Assembly (NCBI GenBank): GCA_947631275.1
Contig: CANRKR010000021.1
Span: 1 to 36,927, forward strand
From: an uncultured Akkermansia sp.
GTDB lineage: Bacteria > Verrucomicrobiota > Verrucomicrobiia > Verrucomicrobiales > Akkermansiaceae
DNA length: 36,927 bases
Reading direction: 5' to 3'
The notes beneath the pieces were generated by a model. That model had not been told where the DNA came from and did no database searches. It saw only the letters and a program-made list of their open reading frames with translations. How positions within the stretch are numbered: position 1 is the stretch's first letter; each line of letters starts with the position of its first letter. The translations under genes were made by a program, and so were the position numbers. Below, piece after piece: positions 23,196 through 31,200 of this stretch.

Positions 23196-24377
23196 ATGGC
23201 TAAAGAAGCATTCCAGCGAACCAAGCCCCATGTGAACGTGGGCACAATCGGTCACGTTGATCACGGCAAGACTTCCCTCACTGCTGCAATTACCAAGGTT
23301 CTTGCAGACCAGGGCAAGGCTGAGTTTAAGGCATATGACCAAATCGACGGCGCTCCCGAGGAGCGCGAGCGTGGCATTACTATCTCCACAGCCCACGTTG
23401 AGTACGAAACTGACAAGCGCCACTACGCGCACGTCGACTGCCCCGGGCACGCCGATTACGTGAAGAACATGATTACCGGCGCTGCCCAGATGGATGGCGC
23501 TATTCTCGTGGTCTCCGCCGCCGATGGCCCCATGCCGCAGACACGTGAGCACATTCTGCTTGCCCGTCAGGTTGGTGTGCCCTATATCGTGGTTTACATG
23601 AACAAGATGGATCTTGCTGATCCCGAGCTCGCCGAGCTCGTTGAGATGGAGATCCGTGAGTTGCTCTCTTCCTACGAGTTCCCCGGTGACGACATCCCCA
23701 TCATCAAGGGATCCGCCGTGAAAGCTCTCGAGGGCGACGCCGATGCCGTGAAATCCATCATGGATCTCATGGACGCGGTCGACGAGTACATCCCCACTCC
23801 TGAGCGTCCGGTTGACAAGCCCTTCCTGATGCCGGTGGAGGACGTGTTCTCTATCTCCGGTCGTGGTACTGTGGCCACCGGTCGTATTGAGCGCGGCATC
23901 ATCAACAAGATGGATGAAGTTGAGATCGTGGGCATCAAACCGACGGTTAAGACGGCTGTGACCGATATCGAGATGTTCCGTAAGCTGCTCGATAAGGGTG
24001 AAGCCGGTGACAACGTCGGCGTGCTGCTGCGCGGCATCAAGAAAGAAGACATTGTGCGCGGTCAGGTGCTTGCTAAGCCCGGCACAGTGACTCCTCACAC
24101 GACTTTTGAGGCAGCTGTCTACGTGCTTTCCGAGAAAGAGGGCGGTCGTCATACTCCTTTCTTCGCCCACTACCGTCCGCAGTTCTATTTCCGCACGACG
24201 GATGTGACCGGCACAGTCTCTCTGCCCGAGGGAACGGAGATGGTGATGCCAGGCGACAATGTGACCATTGGTGTGGAGCTTATCACCCCCGTTGCTATGG
24301 AGGAGGGTATGCGTTTCGCTATCCGTGAGGGTGGACGCACCGTTGGCGCTGGCAAGGTGGCCAAGATTAAGGCCTGA
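23196..24377 (+). CDS. tuf: elongation factor Tu
   Basis: This 393-residue GTPase delivers aminoacyl-tRNA to the ribosomal A site. The G1 motif GHVDHGKT is at 19-26, [12 protein letters not shown] marks the G3 region, and NKMD at 136-139 is G4. [13 protein letters not shown] is the switch I region. Domains 2 and 3 (about 205-393) follow in full. Length is normal. The gene sits between tRNA-Thr and tRNA-Trp, a common arrangement ahead of secE-nusG. The leader (AACACACAATTACATCATT) has no Shine-Dalgarno sequence although EF-Tu is normally made in very large amounts. Confidence 0.98.
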   Translation: MAKEAFQRTKPHVNVGTIGHVDHGKTSLTAAITKVLADQGKAEFKAYDQIDGAPEERERGITISTAHVEYETDKRHYAHVDCPGHADYVKNMITGAAQMDGAILVVSAADGPMPQTREHILLARQVGVPYIVVYMNKMDLADPELAELVEMEIRELLSSYEFPGDDIPIIKGSAVKALEGDADAVKSIMDLMDAVDEYIPTPERPVDKPFLMPVEDVFSISGRGTVATGRIERGIINKMDEVEIVGIKPTVKTAVTDIEMFRKLLDKGEAGDNVGVLLRGIKKEDIVRGQVLAKPGTVTPHTTFEAAVYVLSEKEGGRHTPFFAHYRPQFYFRTTDVTGTVSLPEGTEMVMPGDNVTIGVELITPVAMEEGMRFAIREGGRTVGAGKVAKIKA

Positions 24378-24398
24378 TCCATTTCCCCACCAGGGTCA

Positions 24399-24439
24399 GC
24401 GGGTGCAGGCGAGGCTTCGGGCTGAGCATCTGCACCCGC
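24399..24439 (+). terminator. first stable hairpin after tuf
   Basis: GCGGGTGCAG (24399-24408) pairs perfectly with CTGCACCCGC (24430-24439), 21 bases after the tuf stop. No T-run follows. It may be a partial terminator or protect the tuf mRNA 3' end after processing. Confidence 0.5.
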
Positions 24440-24463
24440 GAGAAGAATCCTTTATGGATACCG

Positions 24464-24499
24464 GCTGCGCCTCATCTCCCTTTCGGGAAGGGGCGCAGC
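24464..24499 (+). other. second hairpin between tuf and tRNA-Trp
   Basis: GCTGCGCC (24464-24471) pairs with GGCGCAGC (24492-24499), with an inner TCCC/GGGA stem on a TTTC loop. A further G/C-rich imperfect hairpin lies at about 24521-24563. The whole 210-base spacer is structured and holds no gene; in particular there is no rpmG. Confidence 0.5.
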
Positions 24500-24587
24500 T
24501 TCGACACAAAAGAAGGTCGGTGGAGGGAGCCCTCCTCGGAAGAGGTGGGCGCTTCCCCCTCCCCTGCATATCGCGGGGGTAAGATCT

Positions 24588-24660
24588 AGGGTATTAGCTC
24601 AATTGGTAGAGCGGCGGTCTCCAAAACCGCATGTTGGGAGTTCGAGTCTCTCATACCCTG
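24588..24660 (+). tRNA. tRNA-Trp (anticodon CCA)
   Basis: Acceptor AGGGTAT (24588-24594) pairs with ATACCCT (24653-24659), discriminator G. The D arm begins AGCTCAATTGGTAGAGC. The anticodon stem GCGGT/ACCGC encloses CTCCAAA with anticodon CCA. The T arm has GTTCGAGTC. Total length is 73 bases without an encoded CCA. It precedes secE by 80 bases. Confidence 0.96.
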
Positions 24661-24740
24661 TGCCGGATGTTGGTTTTCCCCGGTAGGCGCGAAACCTTCT
24701 TTCTCCGACACGAGTACAACCTTTGACCCAGCATCTCATT

Positions 24741-24968
24741 ATGTTCCGCAAGCTGTCACTCTTTATTTCCAATATTAAGAGCGAGCTCAAGAAGTGCTCG
24801 TGGCCCTGGGAAAGCGATTCGAAGATTAAAGGCTTCAAGAAGTATCGTGAGCTGAGTGGCTCCACGATGGTTGTCTTAGTGGCGATGGTTCTTTTGGGGG
24901 CCTACGTTGCGTTTTTTGACTTTGTGATGGCTCGCGTTGTCACTTGGGCCATCGAACAACTTTCCTGA
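24741..24968 (+). CDS. secE: preprotein translocase subunit SecE
   Basis: This 75-residue protein clamps SecY in the SecYEG translocon. It has the cytoplasmic amphipathic helix with the family motif SELKKCSWPW (about 12-21) and a single membrane segment (about 43-66, STMVVLVAMVLLGAYVAFFD). This is the short one-helix SecE found in most bacteria. The ATG at 24741 is preferred over an in-frame TTG at 24723. Its place between tRNA-Trp and nusG is the standard one. Confidence 0.93.
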   Translation: MFRKLSLFISNIKSELKKCSWPWESDSKIKGFKKYRELSGSTMVVLVAMVLLGAYVAFFDFVMARVVTWAIEQLS

Positions 24969-24993
24969 CATATTTTCCCTTTTCTTCCTTCCT

Positions 24994-25647
24994 ATGTCCC
25001 GCAATTACGAAAGAAAATCCAGTGTTCACCACTCTGTTCCGGAAGCCAAGGATCAGTGGTATGTGCTACACGTGCTTTCCAACAAGGAACGCCGTACGGT
25101 TGAGAACCTCAAGCGACTTTTCCGCGACGATAAGGAAGTGGGTGATTTGCTGCAAAGTGAGCCCCTCGTGCCCATTGAGAAGGTGGAAGATGTAGTGAAC
25201 GGCAAGAAACGGGTGCAGGAGCGCAAGCTTTATCCCGGCTACATCTACCTCAACTTCGCCTTACGTAATCCCGATGGATCTCTCAACAACGACGCGTGGT
25301 ACAAGATACTTGCTGTCGACGGCGTCATCAGTTTCGCCAGCGGCCGCAAAAAGGAACCTCTTCCTATGCCCGCGAGGGATGTGGAGGAGCTTATGCGAGA
25401 GATATCCCGCCGCAGCGAGGGAACGCGTCCCAAAATCGTTATCAACGTGCAGGATGAGGTTCGCGTACTGGAGGGAGCTTTCCAGGGCGAGCGCGGTATC
25501 GTGGAGGAAGTGGATGCGGAGCACGGTCGTTTGCGCGTAGGGGTGACGATGTTCGGACGCACAAATCCGCTGGATCTGGATTATTCGCAAGTGCAGCTCG
25601 TTCCGGAAGATGAGCGCGGTCTTCCGGATGCTGGATCTGACGCGTAG
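24994..25647 (+). CDS. nusG: transcription termination/antitermination factor NusG
   Basis: This 217-residue protein has the NGN domain (about 20-125: QWYVLHVLSNKERRTVENL, then KLYPGYIYLNF) that binds the RNA polymerase clamp, and a C-terminal KOW domain (about 150-205: VQDEVRVLEGAFQGERGIVEEV). It couples polymerase to Rho or to ribosomal protein S10. It is about 35 residues longer than E. coli NusG, with a polar N-terminal extension and a loop at about 50-70. The start at 24994 is preferred; the same frame is open back to 24937 but overlaps secE. The gap to secE is 25 bases and the leader is pyrimidine-rich with no Shine-Dalgarno sequence. Confidence 0.95.
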   Translation: MSRNYERKSSVHHSVPEAKDQWYVLHVLSNKERRTVENLKRLFRDDKEVGDLLQSEPLVPIEKVEDVVNGKKRVQERKLYPGYIYLNFALRNPDGSLNNDAWYKILAVDGVISFASGRKKEPLPMPARDVEELMREISRRSEGTRPKIVINVQDEVRVLEGAFQGERGIVEEVDAEHGRLRVGVTMFGRTNPLDLDYSQVQLVPEDERGLPDAGSDA

Positions 25648-25654
25648 ATTTTCT

Positions 25655-25694
25655 CCGTCCTTTCATTGCTCTATCGGAGTGCGTGAGAGGACGG
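25655..25694 (+). promoter_or_regulatory. leader hairpin before rplK
   Basis: CCGTCCTTTC (25655-25664) pairs with GAGAGGACGG (25685-25694) at nine of ten positions, in the 68-base gap between nusG and rplK. In E. coli ribosomal protein L1 represses rplKA by binding this leader. Whether this hairpin is such a site cannot be told here. Confidence 0.45.
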
Positions 25695-25715
25695 TAACAA
25701 CAAACACATAGAACC

Positions 25716-26144
25716 ATGGCAAAAGAAGTAGTTAAAATCATCAAGCTGCAGATTCCGGCAGGAGCGGCTAATCCGTCTCCCCCCGTGGGTCCTGCTCTTG
25801 GTCAGGCCGGCGTGAATATCATGGGCTTCTGCAAAGAGTTCAATGCAAAAACTCAGAAGCAGGCTGGTGATGTTCTTCCCGTCGTTATTACGGTCTACAA
25901 AGACAAATCCTTTGATTTCATTACCAAGCAGCCCCCAGCAGCCAATCTGCTCAAGAAGGCTGTCGGCATCACTTCCGGGTCCGGTGAACCGAACAAGAAG
26001 AAGGTCGCTAAGATTTCCGCTGATAAGCTCATGGAAGTCGTGAAAACCAAGATGCCGGATCTCAACACCACTTCTCCAGAAGCAGCTGCTCGCATCATCG
26101 CCGGTCAGGCTCGCCAGATGGGTATTGAAGTGGAAGGCTTCTGA
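25716..26144 (+). CDS. rplK: 50S ribosomal protein L11
   Basis: This 142-residue protein of normal length forms the GTPase-associated centre with 23S rRNA and the L10-L12 stalk. The N-terminal domain has [20 protein letters not shown] (about 10-29) with the proline-rich switch and [12 protein letters not shown]. The C-terminal RNA-binding domain ends in [13 protein letters not shown]. First of the rplKA pair. Confidence 0.97.
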   Translation: MAKEVVKIIKLQIPAGAANPSPPVGPALGQAGVNIMGFCKEFNAKTQKQAGDVLPVVITVYKDKSFDFITKQPPAANLLKKAVGITSGSGEPNKKKVAKISADKLMEVVKTKMPDLNTTSPEAAARIIAGQARQMGIEVEGF

Positions 26145-26216
26145 TCATAACCTCACGCCTGCAGGAGGGAATACCGCAAAATTACTCAATTAACCCCGAA
26201 CGTACTGCTAAACACT

Positions 26217-26918
26217 ATGTCAACCAAACATTCCAAACGTTATACAGCTGCTTCTCAGCTGGTAGATCGCTCCAAAACTTACACTGTTGAGGAGGCTGTG
26301 GGAGTCATGAAGAGCTTCCCGGCACCCAAGTTCGACCCCACAGTGACCATCTCATTCCATCTCACGGTGGATCCCCGTAAATCTGACCAGATGGTACGCG
26401 GTTCCGTTGCTTTGCCACACGGTACGGGTAAGAACGTGCGTGTGATTGTTTTCGCCCAAGGTGAGGCTGCTCAAGCTGCTCTTGAGGCCGGCGCGGAAAA
26501 AGTAGGGCTGGAAGATTTGATTAAGGAGGTTCAGGGAGGATTCTTGGATTTCGATAGCGCTATTGCCACCCCGGATGCCATGGCCCAGGTGCGCAAGATT
26601 GCGCGTGTGCTTGGACCCCGCGGTCTCATGCCTAACCCCAAAACCGGCACTGTCACTGACGACACCGCAAAAGCTGTGCGTGAAGTGAAAGCCGGTCGCG
26701 TGGACTACAAGGTTGATAAGAGCGCCAACATTTCTGCTGCTGTTGGCAAGTTGTCCTTCGAAGGTGAAAAACTTGTCGAGAACATTCGGGCGATGATCGG
26801 TTCGGTGGTAAAGGCTCGACCTGCCGGAGCAAAAGGAGCTTACATTTCCGGCGCCACAGTGGCTTGTTCGATGAGTCCGGGCGTTCAGCTCGCTGCTGCA
26901 GAGTATTCCAAAATCTAA
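26217..26918 (+). CDS. rplA: 50S ribosomal protein L1
   Basis: This 233-residue protein forms the L1 stalk that handles deacylated tRNA at the E site, and in many bacteria represses its own operon. Family blocks include KFDPTVTISFHLTVDPRKSD, GLMPNPKTGTVT (about 140-151), VDYKVDKSANI and the C-terminal KGAYISGATVACSMSPGV. It lies 72 bases after rplK and 25 before rplJ. Confidence 0.97.
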   Translation: MSTKHSKRYTAASQLVDRSKTYTVEEAVGVMKSFPAPKFDPTVTISFHLTVDPRKSDQMVRGSVALPHGTGKNVRVIVFAQGEAAQAALEAGAEKVGLEDLIKEVQGGFLDFDSAIATPDAMAQVRKIARVLGPRGLMPNPKTGTVTDDTAKAVREVKAGRVDYKVDKSANISAAVGKLSFEGEKLVENIRAMIGSVVKARPAGAKGAYISGATVACSMSPGVQLAAAEYSKI

Positions 26919-26943
26919 GATCTACCGCAACCCTTGATGTGAT

Positions 26944-27447
26944 ATGAGTACAGATATGAAAGTAAATGTTGATAAGGAGACAATCGTTGCTCAATTGCTT
27001 GAGAAAGTGAATGCTTCTCCTTTCCTCCTGGTCATCGACTATACTGGCGTGAGTGTGCCGGAGTTCACGAAGCTCCGTGCGGAGCTTGCTGCTGTCGACG
27101 CACGCTGCACCGTTGCGAAAAATTCCTTCATGGTGAAAGCGATTGCAGAGGCCGGGTTGCCTGATATTTCCGCTTCCCTTAAGGGGCAAACGGCCTATGT
27201 CACCGGAGACAAGGATATATGTTCCGCCGCCAAGGTGCTCAATGCTTTCACCAAGGCTTCCAAAAAAGGAGTCTACAAGGTGGGAATACTCGATGGCGCT
27301 GAGCTGACTCCGGACAAGATCCGCGCTCTTGGTGAGTTGCCGAGTCGCGAGGTATTGTTGGCTACTCTGCTTGGGACGATCAATGGAGCTGGCGCTGCCC
27401 TGGCTCGTGTGATCAAAGCCTATGTGGATAAGCAAGCTGAATCTTAA
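26944..27447 (+). CDS. rplJ: 50S ribosomal protein L10
   Basis: This 167-residue protein anchors L12 dimers to the ribosome. The N-terminal rRNA-binding domain has FLLVIDYTGVSVPEFTKLR (about 27-45) and KNSFMVKAIAEAG. The C-terminal L12-binding helix is IRALGELPSREVLLATLLGTIN through VIKAYVDKQAES. In E. coli the L10-L12 complex represses rplJ translation by binding a long leader. The gap before this rplJ is only 25 bases, too short for that, whereas the gap after it is long and structured. Confidence 0.96.
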   Translation: MSTDMKVNVDKETIVAQLLEKVNASPFLLVIDYTGVSVPEFTKLRAELAAVDARCTVAKNSFMVKAIAEAGLPDISASLKGQTAYVTGDKDICSAAKVLNAFTKASKKGVYKVGILDGAELTPDKIRALGELPSREVLLATLLGTINGAGAALARVIKAYVDKQAES

Positions 27448-27482
27448 CTCTGGTAAATTTTTGTTTAGGACAAAAAAAAGAC

Positions 27483-27511
27483 TTGAAAAGATGGTGGAGG
27501 TGTGGTATCAC
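27483..27511 (+). promoter_or_regulatory. candidate internal promoter for rplL
   Basis: -35 TTGAAA (27483-27488), 17-base spacer, -10 TATCAC (27506-27511) preceded by TGG as an extended -10, in the 175-base rplJ-rplL gap. It could supply extra rplL (and rpoBC) transcripts. Confidence 0.5.
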
Positions 27512-27533
27512 TGCCCCCCGCCTGGAAAATTAG

Positions 27534-27589
27534 GTTCTCTGTCGGCTCTCCGGCCGGTGAGAACTGAAATGGATGAGGAGCCCTCATCC
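27534..27589 (+). promoter_or_regulatory. two leader hairpins before rplL
   Basis: First hairpin: GTTCTC-bulge-GTCGGC (27534-27546) pairs with GCCGGT-GAGAAC (27553-27564), twelve pairs including two G-U, six-base loop. Second: GGATGAGG (27571-27578) pairs perfectly with CCTCATCC (27582-27589) over AGC. No T-run follows either. They lie 33 bases before the rplL start and could regulate its translation or stability. Confidence 0.55.
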
Positions 27590-27622
27590 GCGACAAGAAC
27601 CAATTAAACCCAAAACACAGAA

Positions 27623-28003
27623 ATGGCTGATATTAACACAATAGCTGAGGAGCTTGGCAAGCTTACGATCATCGAGGCTGCCGAGCTGGTGAAATTGCTC
27701 GAGGAAAAATGGGGTGTGTCTGCTGCTGCTCCCGTGGCTGCTGCTGGCGCCGTCGGCGCTGCGGCTCCTGCTGAGGCGTCTGAGGAGAAGACCGATTTTA
27801 ACGTCGAGCTGACTGATGCCGGGGCCAATAAAATTGGCGTTATCAAGGCGGTTCGGGCTGTCAAATCCGGTCTTGGTCTGGCGGACGCTAAGAAGCTCGT
27901 TGAGAGCGCTCCGGCACTCGTGCTGGAGGGAGCTTCGAAGGAGGAAGCTGACAAGGCAAAGGCAGAACTTGAGGCTGCTGGCGCTAAGGTTACTATCAAG
28001 TAG
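27623..28003 (+). CDS. rplL: 50S ribosomal protein L7/L12
   Basis: This 126-residue protein is the multicopy stalk protein that recruits translational GTPases. The N-terminal dimerisation helices (1-35, [20 protein letters not shown]) are followed by the Ala/Pro/Gly hinge (about 36-55) and the globular C-terminal domain with [25 protein letters not shown] and the closing GAKVTIK. Length is normal. It is preceded by its own candidate promoter and two leader hairpins, and followed by another strong hairpin before rpoB. Confidence 0.97.
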   Translation: MADINTIAEELGKLTIIEAAELVKLLEEKWGVSAAAPVAAAGAVGAAAPAEASEEKTDFNVELTDAGANKIGVIKAVRAVKSGLGLADAKKLVESAPALVLEGASKEEADKAKAELEAAGAKVTIK

Positions 28004-28019
28004 TCCTGCAATTTTTCGT

Positions 28020-28051
28020 GAGAACAGGGGAGATCCTTTCTTCCCTGTCTC
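28020..28051 (+). promoter_or_regulatory. hairpin between rplL and rpoB, possible attenuator or RNase III site
   Basis: GAG-(A)-ACAGGGGAGA (28020-28033) pairs with TCTTCCCTGTCTC (28039-28051): thirteen pairs with one bulged A and one G-U, five-base loop, 16 bases after the rplL stop. In E. coli the rplL-rpoB gap holds a partial terminator and an RNase III site; this hairpin sits in the equivalent place. The rest of the 239-base gap up to 28242 shows only a weak CTTGC/GCAAG hairpin (28066-28082) and no clear promoter. Confidence 0.6.
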
Positions 28052-28242
28052 GCCCTTTGTTTCCGCTTGCTTTTCCGGCAAGTTGTTTTCTGTCTGAAAA
28101 ACGTCTTACTTTACATGCTGAATCGTTCCGGGATTTATGGAGGGCGTGCGTTCCCTGAACCCCGGGTCGACTTCGGCAAATGTGAAACCAAATGACACCC
28201 GCCGCGGGTGCTGAAAACTACATCCTCCGCCCCACCTACTCT

Positions 28243-31200
28243 ATGTCCAAGCCTAAGAAGCCAGAGCGAATCAGTTTTGGAAAAATCAAAGAGGTCATTG
28301 AACCGCCGAACCTCATAGAGATTCAAACCAAATCTTACGAAGAATTTTTACAACGCTTTACGGCTCCTGGCAAACGGTTTAAGGTCGGGTTGCAGGCTGT
28401 CCTTTCCGAGCACTTCCCTGTCGAGAGTTACGACTCACAAATCCGACTCGAGTACGTTTCCTACGAGATTTTGCCGCCCAAGACGACTGATTTTGCGGCT
28501 ATCCGAGCCGGGGAGACGTACAGCGCGTCGCTGCTCATTCGATTCCGCCTTGTTTGCGGGGTCAATACGGCGGAGGAGTATTCTACCGAAGAGGATGTTT
28601 ACATGGGAGAGATTCCCATGATTACCGATCGCGGTACTTTCGTGATTAATGGTGCGGAACGCGTCATCGTCGCTCAACTGCATCGCTCACCTGGCATCTG
28701 TTACGAAAAGATGCGCCATGCCAATGGTAAGGAGCTTTTCTCCTTCCGCATCATCCCGGACCGTGGCTCGTGGCTGGAGGTGCAGTTTGATACAAACGAT
28801 CTGATGTACGTCTTTCTGGACCGTCGTCGCCGTCGTCGCAAATTCCTGGCGACGACATTTTTGCGCTATTTAGGCTACGAGACCGATCGCTCGATCGTTG
28901 AGCAGTTTTACACAATTCAGAAGCTGCGTATCGCGGATGCGAGCGCTGAAGAGCTTGAACACTTGCTGCCCTTTGAAGACGTAAAGTATCAGGAGCCCGG
29001 CAGCAAGCGAGCTCCCAGCGTTATTGCCAAAGCTTACGAGCCGCTGAGTCTCTCTACCATCCGCCGCATGCGGGAGTTGGGAATCAAGAGCATCGAGGTC
29101 ATTGATCAGCGAGAAGATGAGATTCTCGTCAAAACGCTCAAGAAAGATCTGTCTTACGATCGTGACAGCGCCTTGAAAGAAATTTTCCGTAAATTCCGTC
29201 CGGGAGATCCTACTTCGGTGCAGCAAGCTTCGGCCGCGCTGGATCGTCTCTTCCGTGAGGAACGGCGCTACGATCTCACCCGCGTAGGGAGGTATAAGAT
29301 CAACCAGAAGCTTGGTTTGGAAGTTCCGGAAGATGTGAGGCTTATTCAGCCAATAGATTTCCTTGCGGCAGTGAAGTACTTGCTGCGTCTCAAGCACGGT
29401 GAGGGTGTGGTGGATGATATTGACCACTTGGGGAATCGCCGCGTGCGCGCTGTCGGTGAGTTGCTTGCTAACCAGTGCCGCATTGGCTTTGCTCGTACCG
29501 AGCGCCTCGTCAAAGAGCGCATGACTCTCTGCGATACGACTCGTAAGGACCTCACTCCCAGCAAGCTTATCAATCCGAAAGCCCTCAGTGCTGTTGTGCG
29601 CGACTTTTTCGGACGCAGCCAACTTTCTCAGTTCATGGATCAGATCAACCCATTGGCAGAGCTTACGCACAAGCGTCGTCTCTCTGCTCTTGGTCCCGGT
29701 GGTTTGAATCGCGACCGTGCAGGTTTTGAGGTACGCGACGTGCACCCCTCGCACTACGGACGCATCTGTCCTATTGAGACACCGGAAGGTCCCAATATCG
29801 GGTTGATCAATTCACTTTGCACCTATGCTCGTATCGATGAGTATGGGTTTATCGAAACGCCTTTCCGAAAAGTAAAGACGATCGAGAAGAAGGACAAGAA
29901 GGGAAAGGTTATCGATACGGAGGTTATTATAACAAATGAGGTGGAGTACCTTTCTGCCGATAAAGAGGAGTATCATCTCATTGCACAAGCCAACAATCCT
30001 ATTGATGACGATAATGGGCACGGTCACTTCGTGAAACCTCGTGTTACGGCTCGCGAGCACGGCGAATTCATTGAGGTGGATCCGCGGCGCGTGGAGTACA
30101 TGGATGTCTCGCCCAAGCAGATTATCTCTGTTGCCGCCGGTCTTATTCCTTTCCTTGAGCACGACGACGCTAATCGCGCTCTCATGGGGGCGAATATGCA
30201 GCGCCAAGGCGTGCCGTTGATGGTAAATCAGGCTCCTCTCGTGGGCACCGGTATTGAGGCCAAGTGTGCCCGCGACAGCGGATCACTTGTCGTTGCTGCT
30301 GGTCCGGGCGTTGTCGCCTCCGCCACGGCCGAGTATATTGTGACTACGCCAGATGGCGAGCTTCCTGTTCCTGCGCAGCGCTGGCTGAGTGATCCGGACA
30401 GCATAAAAACGGATTCCGAAAAGGGTATCTACGTCTATCAACTGCGTAAATTTATGCGTTCGAATGCTTCCACTTGCATCAACCAGCACCCCATTGTTTC
30501 GCGTGGCGCCAAGGTGAAGGCAGGGGATGTGCTGGCAGACGGTCCCTGCACCGATGGCGGCGAACTTGCTCTCGGTCGCAACGTGCTGGTGGCCTACATG
30601 TCCTGGTACGGTTACAATTTCGAGGATGCCATCATTATTTCGGAACGCCTCGTCCAGGAGGATGCTTACACCTCCATTCACATCGAAGAATTTGAGGAGA
30701 AAGCGCGTGACACCAAGCTTGGTCCGGAAGAGATTACTCGCGATATTCCCAACGTGGGCGATGAGGCTCTGAAAAATTTGGGCAGTGACGGTGTGGTGCG
30801 CATTGGTGCCGAGGTGAAGCCCGGTGACATTCTGGTGGGCAAGATAAGCCCGAAGAGCGAGACGGATCTTGCCCCGGAGGAACGCCTGTTGCGTGCTATA
30901 TTTGGCGAGAAGGCGGCAGACGTGAAGGATACCTCGCTGCGCGTACCTCCGGGCACTACCGGTGTGGTAATGGATGTGCGCATTGTGCGTTCGGCTGTTC
31001 CGGGTTCCCCCGAGGTTGATACCGAGAAGGAGAGTCTCAAACAGCGTCGTAAATTGGATGACGAGTATAAGGAAGCAAAGAAGAATCTCATTGATTTGCT
31101 CACCAGCAAGCTTTCTGATCGTCTGCTAGGTGAAAAAATTCCTCTGGAAGTTACCCACTCCGGCAGCGGAGAGGTCATTATCCCTGCCAATCGTAAGATC

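Noticed and set aside
24378..24587. rpmG (L33) gene expected between tuf and secE
   Set aside because: Neither strand encodes the Cys-containing L33 pattern. The spacer holds only hairpins.
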